A DNA stretch of 64,000 bases, taken from NCBI GenBank assembly GCA_052388275.1, contig JBQTII010000063.1, positions 1 to 64,000 of the forward strand. Reading direction: 5' to 3'. The notes below the pieces were generated by a model. That model did no database searches. It was not told the DNA's origin and saw only the letters and a program-made list of their open reading frames with translations. Source of the DNA: JBQTII01 sp052388275. GTDB taxonomy: Bacteria; Actinomycetota; Actinomycetes; Sporichthyales; Sporichthyaceae. This document shows, piece after piece, positions 51,769-62,839 of the stretch. The translations under genes and the position numbers were made by a program. Numbering within the stretch: the first letter of the stretch is position 1; each line of letters opens with the position of its first letter.

Positions 51769-53019
51769 ATGGACCTGCTCCGCTTCGCCACCGCGGGCTC
51801 CGTCGATGACGGCAAGTCCACCCTGATCGGGCGCCTGCTCTATGACACCAAGTCGATCTTCGAGGACCAGCTCGAGCACGTCGAGAAGGTCTCCCGCGAC
51901 AAGGGCCGCGAGTACACCGACCTGGCGCTGCTCACCGATGGGCTGCGCGCCGAGCGCGAGCAGGGCATCACGATCGACGTCGCCTACCGCTACTTCGCCA
52001 CCCCCAAGCGCAAGTTCATCATCGCCGACACCCCCGGGCACATCCAGTACACGCGCAACATGGTGACCGGCGCCTCCACGGCGGATCTGGCGATCATCCT
52101 GGTCGATGCCCGGCACGGCCTGGTCGAGCAGAGCCGCCGCCATGCCTTCCTGGCCTCGCTGCTGCAGGTGCCGCACCTGGTCGTCGCGGTCAACAAGATG
52201 GACCTGGTCGACTGGGACCAGCAGGTCTATGACCGTATCCACGCCGAGTTCACCGCGTTCGCCGCGCGCCTGCGCATCCGTGACCTGGTGATCATTCCGA
52301 TCTCGGCGCTCAACGGGGACAACGTTGTGGAGCGCTCATCCGCGTCCCCCTGGTATGACGGGTCCTCACTTTTGCATCATCTGGAGAACGTGCACGTGGC
52401 GAGTGACCGCAACCTGATCGACGTGCGCTTCCCGGTGCAGTACGTGATCCGGCCGCAGACCAAGGAACACCACGACTACCGCGGGTACGCGGGCACGGTC
52501 GCCGGCGGCGTGCTCAAGCCTGGCGACACCGTCACGGTGCTACCGAGCGGGTTCTCCACCACCGTCGAGGCGATCGATGCCCTGCACGGCCCGGTGGCCG
52601 AGGCGTACGCGCCGATGTCGGTCGTCGTGCGGCTCAAGGACAACCTCGACATCAGCCGCGGTGACATGCTCTGCCGCCCCAACAACATGCCGACCTCGAC
52701 GCAGGACATCGACGCGATGGTGTGCTGGATGGTGCCCGAGCCGCTACGGACGGGCGCCAAACTGGTCATCAAACACACCACCCGCTCCGCACGCGCCCTG
52801 GTCAAGGACGTTCAGTACCGACTGGACGTCAACTCCTTGCACCGCGACGAATCCACCGGCGAACTTGGCCTGAACGACATCGGCCGGGTGCGCCTGCGCA
52901 GCACGGTCCCGCTCTTCGTCGACGACTACCGCAACAACCGTGCCACCGGTGGCTTCATCCTGATCGACGAGGCGACCAACGTCACGGTCGCGGCGGGGAT
53001 GATCACCGACACGCACTGA
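51769..53019 (+). CDS. cysN: Sulfate adenylyltransferase subunit 1 (GTPase)
   Basis: The 416-residue GTPase drives APS formation with CysD. G1 is AGSVDDGKST, G3 is ADTPGHIQYTRNM and G4 is AVNKMDLVDW. The beta-barrel domains 2 and 3 follow (GYAGTVAGGVLKPGDTVTVL). It lacks the CysC kinase domain fused in mycobacterial CysNC, so APS kinase must be encoded elsewhere if PAPS is made. GTG at 51766 is an alternative start. The ribosome site lies in the 3' arm of the hairpin above. Tandem repeats follow the stop. Confidence 0.95.
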   Translation: MDLLRFATAGSVDDGKSTLIGRLLYDTKSIFEDQLEHVEKVSRDKGREYTDLALLTDGLRAEREQGITIDVAYRYFATPKRKFIIADTPGHIQYTRNMVTGASTADLAIILVDARHGLVEQSRRHAFLASLLQVPHLVVAVNKMDLVDWDQQVYDRIHAEFTAFAARLRIRDLVIIPISALNGDNVVERSSASPWYDGSSLLHHLENVHVASDRNLIDVRFPVQYVIRPQTKEHHDYRGYAGTVAGGVLKPGDTVTVLPSGFSTTVEAIDALHGPVAEAYAPMSVVVRLKDNLDISRGDMLCRPNNMPTSTQDIDAMVCWMVPEPLRTGAKLVIKHTTRSARALVKDVQYRLDVNSLHRDESTGELGLNDIGRVRLRSTVPLFVDDYRNNRATGGFILIDEATNVTVAAGMITDTH

Positions 53020-53126
53020 CGTCCGAGTGTTCTTGTCGGACGGCAGGTTCGGGTCCATGTCACCGACACGCACTGACGTCCGACTGTTCTTGTCGGACGG
53101 CAGGTTCGGGTCCATGTCACCGACAC
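53004..53126. repeat. 57-bp tandem repeat over the cysN stop
   Basis: The unit starting CACCGACACGCACTGACGTC occurs at 53004 and 53061, with a truncated third copy (CACCGACAC) at 53118. The two full copies differ at only a few positions (GAGTG and GACTG). Each has a hairpin: CGTCCGA with TCGGACG, 53020-53042 in the first and an 8-bp version in the second. The first unit includes the cysN stop. The hairpins may end transcription. Confidence 0.88.
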
Positions 53127-53177
53127 ACCGACGCGCACTCGGCGCGCGCTGTCGGTGGCCCGACGTAGGTTGGTCCG

Positions 53178-55298
<2,121 letters not shown>

Positions 55299-55302
55299 GG
55301 CG

Positions 55303-55887
55303 ATGTCGATGCGGGCGAGGTTGGCGGCCGCGCTGTGCGCCCTGGTGTTGTGCGCCGTGGGCGCGTGTGGGAGCGAGGAGAAGTTTCCCGACTCGGAGTT
55401 CGAGTTCGGCACTGAGGGCGGCACGTTGAACCCCGAGGACGTGCGAGCCTCGCCGGCGGAGGTCTCCCTGGGCTTCGCCGAGCTCGCGACGTTCGTCGCC
55501 GAGATCGCCGCGGCGACCGGGTCCGACACCGAACGCGCCGCGGGTGCGCAGGAGAAGATTCTGCCGGTGTGGGAGAGCATCCTCGGCACGGTCAAGGCCA
55601 ATGACGAGGCCACCTTCCGGATCGTGGACGATGCCTTCAATGCCCTCGCGGAGGCGATCTCTCAGGGCGATTCCGCGCTGGCGGCGCAGGTGGCCGCCGA
55701 GTTCACCGTGACCTCAAGGGCTTACCTCGTGCGCTTCCCGGCGACCGGCGCGAGCGGTTCCCCCGCCCCGATCCCGACCGAGTCGGCGAGTCCAAGGGAT
55801 TCGACGAGCCCCACTCCCAACCCAACCGCGCCGACGAGCCCGAGCGCGGCGGCCGTGCCTGGGCCGGGGGTACCTACGGGGTCCTGA
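55303..55887 (+). CDS. Small lipoprotein, unknown function
   Basis: The 194-residue protein has a lipoprotein signal peptide (AALCALVLCAVGAC with a VGAC lipobox), a helical middle part (LGFAELATFVAEIAAATGSD, then VWESILGTVKANDEATFRIV) and a Ser/Thr/Pro tail (PIPTESASPRDSTSPTPNPT). ATG at 55303 is 4 nt after the uvrB stop; a second ATG at 55309 is possible. No family is recognised. The middle part somewhat resembles EfeO/imelysin-like helical proteins, which I do not claim. Confidence 0.7.
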   Translation: MSMRARLAAALCALVLCAVGACGSEEKFPDSEFEFGTEGGTLNPEDVRASPAEVSLGFAELATFVAEIAAATGSDTERAAGAQEKILPVWESILGTVKANDEATFRIVDDAFNALAEAISQGDSALAAQVAAEFTVTSRAYLVRFPATGASGSPAPIPTESASPRDSTSPTPNPTAPTSPSAAAVPGPGVPTGS

Positions 55888-55995
55888 AGTACCACCCTCG
55901 GGTGAGCGGTCACACCTTCCCGAGAGCGTGAATGCCGGTTAACCTGGCAGTGAGCTGGACGGCGCTCACGCTCGTCGCCCTGGAAGGACCTGCTG

Positions 55996-56793
55996 ATGGC
56001 TGCCTCGATGTCCGATCTGGTCACCGATCTCGCCGCCGAGACCGAGGTCATCGAATCGATGCTGTCCGGTCTGAGCGCGGCGGGCTGGGACACTCCAACC
56101 CCCGCCGCCGGCTGGTCGATTCGGGACCAGATCGCCCACCTGGCGTACTTCGACGAGGCGGCTGTCGCGGCGACCATCGATCCAGCGGGGTTCAAGGCCG
56201 AGGCGGCGGCGCAGATGGCCTTGGGTATGGATTTCCCCGACCGGCTCGTCGTGGCGCAGCGAGCGCTTGGCGTCGCCGAGTTGCATGCCTGGTTCAGGCG
56301 TGCCCGCCTCGCGCTGATCGCCGAGACCGGCGAGCGTGATCCGAAGGAGCGAGTGCCGTGGTACGGCCCGGCAATGAGCCTGGCCTCCTGCGTGACTGCC
56401 CGCATCATGGAGACCTGGGCGCACGGGCAGGACATTGCCGACGCCCGGGGAATCACTCGCGAGCCGAGCATGCGGTTGCGGCATATCGCACACATCGGTG
56501 TAGGAGCGATGACCTACAGCTTCATGATCCGCGAGTTGGCGGTGCCGAGCCTGCCGATCCGGGTCGAGGTGATCGCTCCCGACGGCGCCTTGTGGACCTG
56601 GGGTCCGGAGGGGGCAGGCGACCTCATCACGGGCACCGCCCTGGACTTCTGCCTGGTGGTCACCCAACGCCGGCATCGCGAGGACACCGACCTCAAAATC
56701 GTCGGCCCTGCGGCTACAGCCTGGATGGGGATCGCGCAGGCCTTCGCCGGTGCACCCGGACCCGGGCGCGCACCCGCCTTCCCCGCCTCGTAA
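55996..56793 (+). CDS. TIGR03084/DinB-fold metal-binding protein
   Basis: The 265-residue protein starts with a DinB-like four-helix bundle (AAGWSIRDQIAHLAYFDEAA) with the His that binds metal, a second His in METWAHGQDIADA, and a C-terminal sterol-carrier-like beta domain (IRVEVIAPDGALWTWGPEGA). This is the TIGR03084 pattern of actinobacterial MDMPI-related proteins, probably acting with mycothiol as thiol cofactor. Its actual reaction is unknown. It is convergent with a related gene across a tandem hairpin array. Confidence 0.82.
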   Translation: MAASMSDLVTDLAAETEVIESMLSGLSAAGWDTPTPAAGWSIRDQIAHLAYFDEAAVAATIDPAGFKAEAAAQMALGMDFPDRLVVAQRALGVAELHAWFRRARLALIAETGERDPKERVPWYGPAMSLASCVTARIMETWAHGQDIADARGITREPSMRLRHIAHIGVGAMTYSFMIRELAVPSLPIRVEVIAPDGALWTWGPEGAGDLITGTALDFCLVVTQRRHREDTDLKIVGPAATAWMGIAQAFAGAPGPGRAPAFPAS

Positions 56794-56821
56794 CGGATCC
56801 CGGACTGACGACAGGCGCGCC

Positions 56822-57000
56822 GAGCGGATGTCGGCCCGCCGGTACGCCTATCAGCCCGGGGGCCGGCTGACAGGGGTACTGAGCGGATGTCGGCCCGCCG
56901 GTACGCCTATCAGCCCGGGGGCCGGCTGACAGGGGTACTGAGCGGATGTCGGCCCGCCGGTACGCCTATCAGCCCGGGGGCGGGCTGATAGGCGTACCGA
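56822..57000. repeat. 59-bp tandem hairpin array, three copies
   Basis: Units beginning GAGCGGATGTCGGCCCGCCG start at 56822, 56881 and 56940. The first two are identical. The third is a perfect palindrome: CGGTACGCCTATCAGCCCG pairs over 19 bp with its complement around a GGGG loop. In copies 1 and 2 the right arm has decayed. Partial motifs (GACGACAGGCGxGC) flank both sides to about 57036. It lies between two convergent genes. Confidence 0.9.
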
Positions 57001-57064
57001 ACTGACGACAGGCGTGCTGAGCGGACGACGGCCCGAAACGTGCCGGGCGCATGGGGTGATCGGG

Positions 57065-57850
57065 TCAGATGATGCGCATGCTGTCCAGCAGCTTGGACCC
57101 GATCTCTTCCTCGCCCTTGATCGAGACCCCCGCCTCGCGCCACGGCACGCGGCCGGTACCCCAGACGGGGAAGTCCGCGGCGGGGCCCTCGATGGATGCG
57201 GCGGGTCCGTTGGCGGCGCCGGGGGTCACCGCGACGCGCTTCTTGCCCGGGGCGATCGTCCAGGTGCCCCCACCGGGGCCCGCCAGGGTCAGTTCCACCG
57301 GCGAGGTGAGCCAGTCGAGCCGGTCCCCGCTCATCGCGGGCAGTCCGGCCAGCATCCACTCGATGGCGACCGCCGCGGAGTTCTCCTCGGCCGGCGGCAG
57401 GGTGCGGCCGAGCGCGGCGGCGATGTCGTAGCGCATGTGCAGGCCGTGATCGAACACGAAGGCGCTGGCCAGCAGTTTGGCCGGGTAGGCGCCGACCTCG
57501 GCGACCCGGATCGGCAGCGAGCGCATGCCGGGCTTCTGCATCATGGACATGATCCCTCCGACGCGATTGCCCCACACCTCGTACTCGCGCAGCACCTTGG
57601 CCGGCTCCCAGGACTTGCGCTTGGCGGCGTCCTTGTCGTTGGCCGCCTCGATGTCCTTGCCGGCGATCAGCGTCAGGATCCACGGCGTGAAACTGCCGTG
57701 GCACGCCGCCCCCATGTGCGCGACGACGTCGCGTACCGCCCAGCCCTCGCACTTACTCGGCGCCGCCCACTCCTCGTCGCTGAGCTCGTGGAGCATCTTG
57801 ATGTACGCCGGTCGGTCACCCTTGTAGGCCGCAGCCCTGTCCAGTCCCAT
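57065..57850 (-). CDS. MDMPI N-terminal domain protein (mycothiol-dependent maleylpyruvate isomerase-like)
   Basis: The 261-residue protein has the DinB/MDMPI helix bundle (CEGWAVRDVVAHMGAACHGS) with metal His residues, a third His in FVFDHGLHMRYDIAAALGR, and a C-terminal beta domain (VELTLAGPGGGTWTIAPGKK). It is a paralogue-like neighbour of the gene at 55996. Members use mycothiol as a cofactor in isomerase or transferase reactions; the substrate here is unknown. Confidence 0.83.
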   Translation of the reverse strand: MGLDRAAAYKGDRPAYIKMLHELSDEEWAAPSKCEGWAVRDVVAHMGAACHGSFTPWILTLIAGKDIEAANDKDAAKRKSWEPAKVLREYEVWGNRVGGIMSMMQKPGMRSLPIRVAEVGAYPAKLLASAFVFDHGLHMRYDIAAALGRTLPPAEENSAAVAIEWMLAGLPAMSGDRLDWLTSPVELTLAGPGGGTWTIAPGKKRVAVTPGAANGPAASIEGPAADFPVWGTGRVPWREAGVSIKGEEEIGSKLLDSMRII

Positions 57851-57936
57851 ACCGCAACGCTAATGCGTAGAGTTAGCGGGTGTAAACGTCCCGTGCCACG
57901 CCACGCTGTTCGCCAGCCGTCCCTCGGAGCGATGCC

Positions 57937-59334
57937 ATGACCACGACCCTGGATGAATCCACCCGTTCCGCCGCTGCGCTGGACGCTGACGCAGTCGTCG
58001 CCGACCTGCGCGCGACCTTCGCGAGCGGGCGTACGCAATCGTTGCAGTGGCGGCTGCGCCAGCTGGAGGGAATCATCCGCCTGGTCAGCGAGCGGGAGTC
58101 CGATCTCGCCGAGGCCCTCGCCTCCGACCTGGGGCGCAATGCCCACGAGACCTGGTTCGGCGATATCGCCTCCACCGTCGGTGAGGCCGAGTACGCGATT
58201 AAGCACCTCAGGAAGTGGATGAAGCCCACCCGGGTCGGCGTGCCGCTCGCCCTGATGCCGGGGAAGGCGGCTTACCACTACGAACCGTTGGGCACCGTGC
58301 TGGTGATCGGCCCGTGGAACTACCCGTTCTACCTCACCCTCGGCCCGATGATCGGCGCCCTGGCGGCCGGCAACTGCGTCGTCGTCAAGCCCTCCGAGCA
58401 CGCCCCGGCAACGTCCGCCACCTTGGCGCGCCTGATCCCGCAGTACCTCGATTCCGACGCTGTCGCCGTGGTCGAGGGCGACGGCGCGGTGACCCAGCAG
58501 TTGATCGCGGCGAAACTCGATCTGGTCTTCTTCACCGGCGGGACCGAGATCGGGCGGCGCATCGCCGAGGCGTGCGCACCGCTCCTGACACCGGTCGTGC
58601 TCGAGCTGGGCGGTAAGAGCCCGGTCGTGGTCACCGCCAAGGCCGACGTCGCGGTTGCGGCCCGGCGGGTGGCGTGGGGCAAGCTGCTCAACTCCGGCCA
58701 GACCTGCGTGGCGCCGGACTACATCCTGGTGGAGTCCGGCGTGCGGGCGGAGTTCGTCGCGGAGTTGACCAAGGCGATGAAGGCGATGCGAGCCGGTGAA
58801 CCCGCGACGCAGAAGATTGTGAATACCCGTCAGTTCGACCGGCTCAAGGCCCTGCTCAGCGGGCAGACGATCATCACTGGAGGCCAGAGCGTCGAGGTCG
58901 GCGCCGCGCTGGAGCCCACGGTCGTGCTGAATCCGGACAAGGATTCCCCGCTCATGCGCGAGGAGATCTTCGGGCCGATCCTGCCCATCCTCGACGTCGA
59001 TTCCCTCGATGAGGCCATCGCCCTCATCAACGCCGGGGAGAAACCGCTGGCGGCCTACATCTTCTCCGCCGATAAGGCCGAGCAGCAGCGCCTGTTCCGC
59101 GAGGTTCCGGCCGGCGGCGCGGTGGCCAACCACATCGCCATGCACGTGCTCGCCCCGCAACTGCCCTTCGGCGGGGTGGGCTACTCCGGCATGGGTGCCT
59201 ACCACGGGAAGTGGGGATACGAGGCCTTCAGCCACCGTAAGGCCACCCTGGTCATGCGCACCCGCCCGGACCTGAAGATGATCTACCCCCCGTACTCGGC
59301 CCTGGAGAAGAAGCTCCTGCGCAAGCTCGCCTGA
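57937..59334 (+). CDS. Aldehyde dehydrogenase (ALDH3-like)
   Basis: The 465-residue enzyme oxidises an aldehyde with NAD(P). Catalytic Cys lies in LLNSGQTCVAPDYILV and the general base Glu in PVVLELGGKSPVVV; GPWNYPFYLTLGPMIGALAA is the class 3 oxyanion and NAD region. The C-terminus has a hydrophobic/basic end (IYPPYSALEKKLLRKLA) like fatty-aldehyde dehydrogenases, and a long-chain substrate is plausible. Coniferyl aldehyde dehydrogenase is the alternative. It is divergent from the MDMPI gene. Confidence 0.88.
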   Translation: MTTTLDESTRSAAALDADAVVADLRATFASGRTQSLQWRLRQLEGIIRLVSERESDLAEALASDLGRNAHETWFGDIASTVGEAEYAIKHLRKWMKPTRVGVPLALMPGKAAYHYEPLGTVLVIGPWNYPFYLTLGPMIGALAAGNCVVVKPSEHAPATSATLARLIPQYLDSDAVAVVEGDGAVTQQLIAAKLDLVFFTGGTEIGRRIAEACAPLLTPVVLELGGKSPVVVTAKADVAVAARRVAWGKLLNSGQTCVAPDYILVESGVRAEFVAELTKAMKAMRAGEPATQKIVNTRQFDRLKALLSGQTIITGGQSVEVGAALEPTVVLNPDKDSPLMREEIFGPILPILDVDSLDEAIALINAGEKPLAAYIFSADKAEQQRLFREVPAGGAVANHIAMHVLAPQLPFGGVGYSGMGAYHGKWGYEAFSHRKATLVMRTRPDLKMIYPPYSALEKKLLRKLA

Positions 59335-59416
59335 TCTTCGTGGGGCACGTCGTCCGTGATGTCCGCATGTTGGGACGACTGGGCCGAGGCGTGAGACGGG
59401 GATTTATCCTGCTCCG

Positions 59417-60454
59417 ATGAGCAACCTCAATCTCGCAGTCATTGCCGGCGACGGCATCGGTCCCGAGGTAGTGGCGGAGGGTCTGAAGGTTCTGCACGCC
59501 GCCGTGGGTGAGGTCAAGGTCGAGACCACGCAGTACAACCTCGGCGCCAAGCGCTGGCACGCGACGGGGGAGACCCTGACCGACGCCGAGCTCGCGGACC
59601 TCAAAGGCCACGACGCGATCCTGCTCGGCGCGGTCGGTGATCCGGGCGTTCCCTCCGGCGTGCTCGAGCGCGGCCTGCTGCTCAAGCTGCGCTTCGCGCT
59701 CGACCACCACGTCAACCTGCGCCCGAGCGTGCTGTTCCCGGGCGTCACGGGCCCCTTGGGTGAGAAGAAGATCGACTTTGTCGTCGTGCGCGAAGGAACT
59801 GAAGGTCCCTACGTCGGCAACGGTGGCTCCCTGCGCACCGGGACGGCGCACGAGATCGCCACCGAAGTCAGCCTGAACACCGCGTTCGGCATCGAGCGCG
59901 TGGTGCGCGACGCCTTCACCCGCGCCCAGGCCCGGCCCCGCAAGAAGCTCACCCTGGTGCACAAGGACAACGTTCTGGTGCATGCCGGCGGCCTCTGGCA
60001 GCGGATTGTCAAGGAGGTCGCTGTCGAGTTTCCGGACGTCACCCGCGACTACCTGCACGTCGACGCCGCGACGATCTTCATGGTGACGGCGCCCGAACGC
60101 TTCGACGTCATCGTCACCGACAACCTCTTCGGCGACATCCTCACTGACCTCGCCGCCGCAATCACCGGCGGAATCGGGCTGGCTGCCAGCGGCAACCTGG
60201 ATGTCTCGGGCACCTTCCCGTCGATGTTCGAGCCCGTGCACGGCTCCGCCCCCGACATCGCCGGCCAGGGCAAGGCGGATCCGACGGCGACGATCCTGTC
60301 CGTGGCGATGTTGCTCTCCCATGTCGGCCACGGCGACGCTGCGGTCAGGGTGAACAGCGCGGTGCAGGCGGATCTGGCCGAGCGTGGCAGCACACCCAGG
60401 TCGACCAGCGAGATCGGCGATGCCATCGCTGCTCGCGTCGCCGGATCCCGATGA
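59417..60454 (+). CDS. leuB: 3-isopropylmalate dehydrogenase
   Basis: The 345-residue enzyme catalyses oxidative decarboxylation in leucine synthesis. AVIAGDGIGPEVVAEGLKVL, FVVVREGTEGPYVG, and DNLFGDILTDLAAAITGGIG are the decarboxylating dehydrogenase signatures. The actinobacterial short form is the same length. TTATCCT at 59404-59410, only 6 nt before ATG, looks like a -10 element, so the gene may be transcribed without a leader. It overlaps ilvE by 4 nt. Confidence 0.96.
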   Translation: MSNLNLAVIAGDGIGPEVVAEGLKVLHAAVGEVKVETTQYNLGAKRWHATGETLTDAELADLKGHDAILLGAVGDPGVPSGVLERGLLLKLRFALDHHVNLRPSVLFPGVTGPLGEKKIDFVVVREGTEGPYVGNGGSLRTGTAHEIATEVSLNTAFGIERVVRDAFTRAQARPRKKLTLVHKDNVLVHAGGLWQRIVKEVAVEFPDVTRDYLHVDAATIFMVTAPERFDVIVTDNLFGDILTDLAAAITGGIGLAASGNLDVSGTFPSMFEPVHGSAPDIAGQGKADPTATILSVAMLLSHVGHGDAAVRVNSAVQADLAERGSTPRSTSEIGDAIAARVAGSR

Positions 60455-61548
60455 GTAGCGTTTCGCGCATGGACTTCGCGATCACGCCGAACCCCGACCC
60501 GGTCACCGAAGAGCGCCGGGCGGAGATTCTCGCCGCGCCCGGCTTCGGCAAGTTCTTCACCGACCACATGGTCACCGTCACCTGGACACCCGATCGGGGT
60601 TGGCACGACGCGACCTTGAAGGCCTACGGCCCGATCTCGATGGATCCCTCGACCGCAGTGCTGCACTACTCCCAGTCGATCTTCGAGGGCCTCAAGGCCT
60701 ACCGCCAGGGCGACGGTTCCATCGTCACCTTTCGCCCGGAGAAGAACGCAGCCCGGTTCGCGAACTCCGCCAAGCGCCTCGCCCTGCCCGAGGTGCCTGC
60801 GGAGCTGTTCATCGACGCGATCGATCTGCTGGTCACCACTGATCAGGGATGGGTCCCAGGTGCGGCCGAGCATTCGCTGTACCTGCGGCCGCTGATGTTC
60901 GCCTCCGAGGTGTTCCTCGGCGTCAAGCCCGCCTCGCACGTCACATTTCTCGTGATCGCCTCGCCCGCTGGAGCCTATTTCGCGAAGGGCCTCAAACCGG
61001 TCTCGATCTGGCTGTCCGAGGAGTACACCCGAGCCACGATCGGCGGCACCGGTGCGGCCAAATGCGGGGGCAACTACGCCGCCAGCCTGGTCGCGCAGTC
61101 CGAGGCGATCGCCAACGGCTGCGATCAGGTTGCGTTCCTGGACGCCGTCGAGCGCAAGTGGGTCGAAGAGCTCGGCGGCATGAACCTGTACTTCGTGCAC
61201 CGCGATGGAAGCATCGTCACCCCGGCGCTGACCGGCACGATCCTGGAAGGGGTGACGCGAGATTCGATCCTGAGTATCGCGGGCGATCTCGGGCATCGCG
61301 TCAGCGAGGCGCGGATCTCCGTCGACGACTGGCGCGCGGGGATCATCTCCGGTGCGATCGCTGAGGTCTTCGCCTGCGGAACTGCCGCGGTGCTGACCCC
61401 CGTCGGGAAACTGGCCTGGCGCGCAGGAGAGCTCAGGATGGGCGGCGGCGAGGTCGGCCCGGTCACCTCGGCGATCCGCAGGGCGCTACTCGACATCCAG
61501 CACGGCCACGCACCGGATGTCCATGGCTGGCTGCACAAGGTCTGCTGA
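60451..61548 (+). CDS. ilvE: Branched-chain amino acid aminotransferase
   Basis: The 365-residue PLP enzyme makes leucine, isoleucine and valine from their keto acids. PLP Lys is in TGAAKCGGNYAASLVAQ region (family GNYA motif), and YSQSIFEGLKAYRQ and GGMNLYFVHRDG are conserved. ATG overlaps the leuB stop (ATGA). It completes the leucine branch with leuB. Confidence 0.95.
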   Translation: MSSVSRMDFAITPNPDPVTEERRAEILAAPGFGKFFTDHMVTVTWTPDRGWHDATLKAYGPISMDPSTAVLHYSQSIFEGLKAYRQGDGSIVTFRPEKNAARFANSAKRLALPEVPAELFIDAIDLLVTTDQGWVPGAAEHSLYLRPLMFASEVFLGVKPASHVTFLVIASPAGAYFAKGLKPVSIWLSEEYTRATIGGTGAAKCGGNYAASLVAQSEAIANGCDQVAFLDAVERKWVEELGGMNLYFVHRDGSIVTPALTGTILEGVTRDSILSIAGDLGHRVSEARISVDDWRAGIISGAIAEVFACGTAAVLTPVGKLAWRAGELRMGGGEVGPVTSAIRRALLDIQHGHAPDVHGWLHKVC

Positions 61549-61557
61549 GAACACGCC

Positions 61558-62808
61558 GTGCCGTCAGGTCCCAGTCGCGAACTCGCCGGAGCGCTCGGTG
61601 GAGTCCGCGCGCCCGCCCGGGACCTCGCGCGCAGCATGGATCGGGACAAGTCCGCCGCGATCATCTGCAATGGGCTGATGGACATCGTCTTTCCGGACCG
61701 CAAGGGCGATGACGCCTTCCGGGAGATGTTGCTGCGCAACGCCTACGACGACATCGACACCGTCTGGCGGATCATCGCCGGTCAGGATGAGCTGGAGGCC
61801 GCTCCGCCGTTCGGCACGCTTGCCTTCAGTGACATGGCGGCCGAACTAGGGGTTCCGCTGAGCCAGTTCGAGCGAATCTACCGCGTGGGTGTCGGGCTGG
61901 CGTGGAGCGACTGGTGCGAGGCTGCGGTGGAGTACTCGCGGACCCACGACGTCGACCTGGTCGACCTCATCGGGGGGCCCTCGATGATCATCCACGCCTA
62001 CAGCGACGGGCAGATGACTCAGCTCGTCGAGCGCTATGAGAGCACGCAGGCGCAGGATCGACGAACCCGTGAGCAGCTGCAACTCAGCGTGCTGCGCCAG
62101 GTGCTCGACGGCGCCGCTGTGCTGACCGAGGCGGAGGTCGAGGGGGCCCTCGGTATCCGGCTGGCCGGTGAGCATGTCGCGATCGCGGTCCGCAGCGACC
62201 GCAGTCCCCTGGAGATCGGCCTGGCCCAGGCCCTGCTGCGCGACGCCGACGGGGCGAAGGTGCTGGAGTACCGCCACGGCGTTCGGTTATGGCTGCTCTG
62301 GATCTCCCATCCGCGCGGGCTCGGGGCCAGGCGCCTTCGGGCCGTGCGTGAGGCGCTGCGCCGCTCTGGCCTGCGCTGCGCGCTGGGTGAGGCCGCCACG
62401 GGTCACGCCGGGCTCGGCGTGACCGGCCGGGACGCCCTCGATGCGGCCAGGCTGCAGGACATGCTCGGCGAGGAGGCGTCCCTGGTGGTCTCCTTCGACG
62501 AATTGAGCCTGGAGGCCCTGCTGCTCGCCGACCCCGAGCGGGCCCGTCGCTTCGTCCACGACGAGCTCGGCGAGCTCGATCGTGACGACAATCGGACCGC
62601 TGCGCTGCGCGACACGGCGCGGGTCTGGCTGACGTCCGGCTCCAACGTCGGAGCCGCCACCCTGCTGGGCGTGCACGAGCACACCGTCCGAAACCGGATC
62701 GCGCAGATCGAGTCGGTGGTCGGGCGACCGCTCAGCGAACGACGTACCGAACTGCTCGTGGCCCTGCGCCTGCGACGCCTGCTCGACGCCGCGCCGCCGA
62801 CTTCCTGA
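61558..62808 (+). CDS. PucR/CdaR-type transcriptional regulator
   Basis: The 416-residue protein has an N-terminal RsbR/PucR-like sensor (residues about 30-180; DIDTVWRIIAGQDELEAAPP, then SQFERIYRVGVGLAW), a middle GGDEF-related GAF/CdaR region, and a C-terminal PucR helix-turn-helix (VWLTSGSNVGAATLLGVHEH, then TVRNRIAQIESVVGRPLSER). This resembles CdaR/PucR regulators of catabolic genes. GTG start 9 nt after ilvE. The monooxygenase on the opposite strand is a plausible target; the inducer is unknown. Confidence 0.85.
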   Translation: MPSGPSRELAGALGGVRAPARDLARSMDRDKSAAIICNGLMDIVFPDRKGDDAFREMLLRNAYDDIDTVWRIIAGQDELEAAPPFGTLAFSDMAAELGVPLSQFERIYRVGVGLAWSDWCEAAVEYSRTHDVDLVDLIGGPSMIIHAYSDGQMTQLVERYESTQAQDRRTREQLQLSVLRQVLDGAAVLTEAEVEGALGIRLAGEHVAIAVRSDRSPLEIGLAQALLRDADGAKVLEYRHGVRLWLLWISHPRGLGARRLRAVREALRRSGLRCALGEAATGHAGLGVTGRDALDAARLQDMLGEEASLVVSFDELSLEALLLADPERARRFVHDELGELDRDDNRTAALRDTARVWLTSGSNVGAATLLGVHEHTVRNRIAQIESVVGRPLSERRTELLVALRLRRLLDAAPPTS

Positions 62809-62839
62809 GGCAGGAGCGGGCCCATGAACTGACGCTACG

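Noticed and set aside
56822..57000. CRISPR array
   Set aside because: The units are contiguous tandem copies with no unique spacers, and there are no cas genes; each unit is itself a hairpin.
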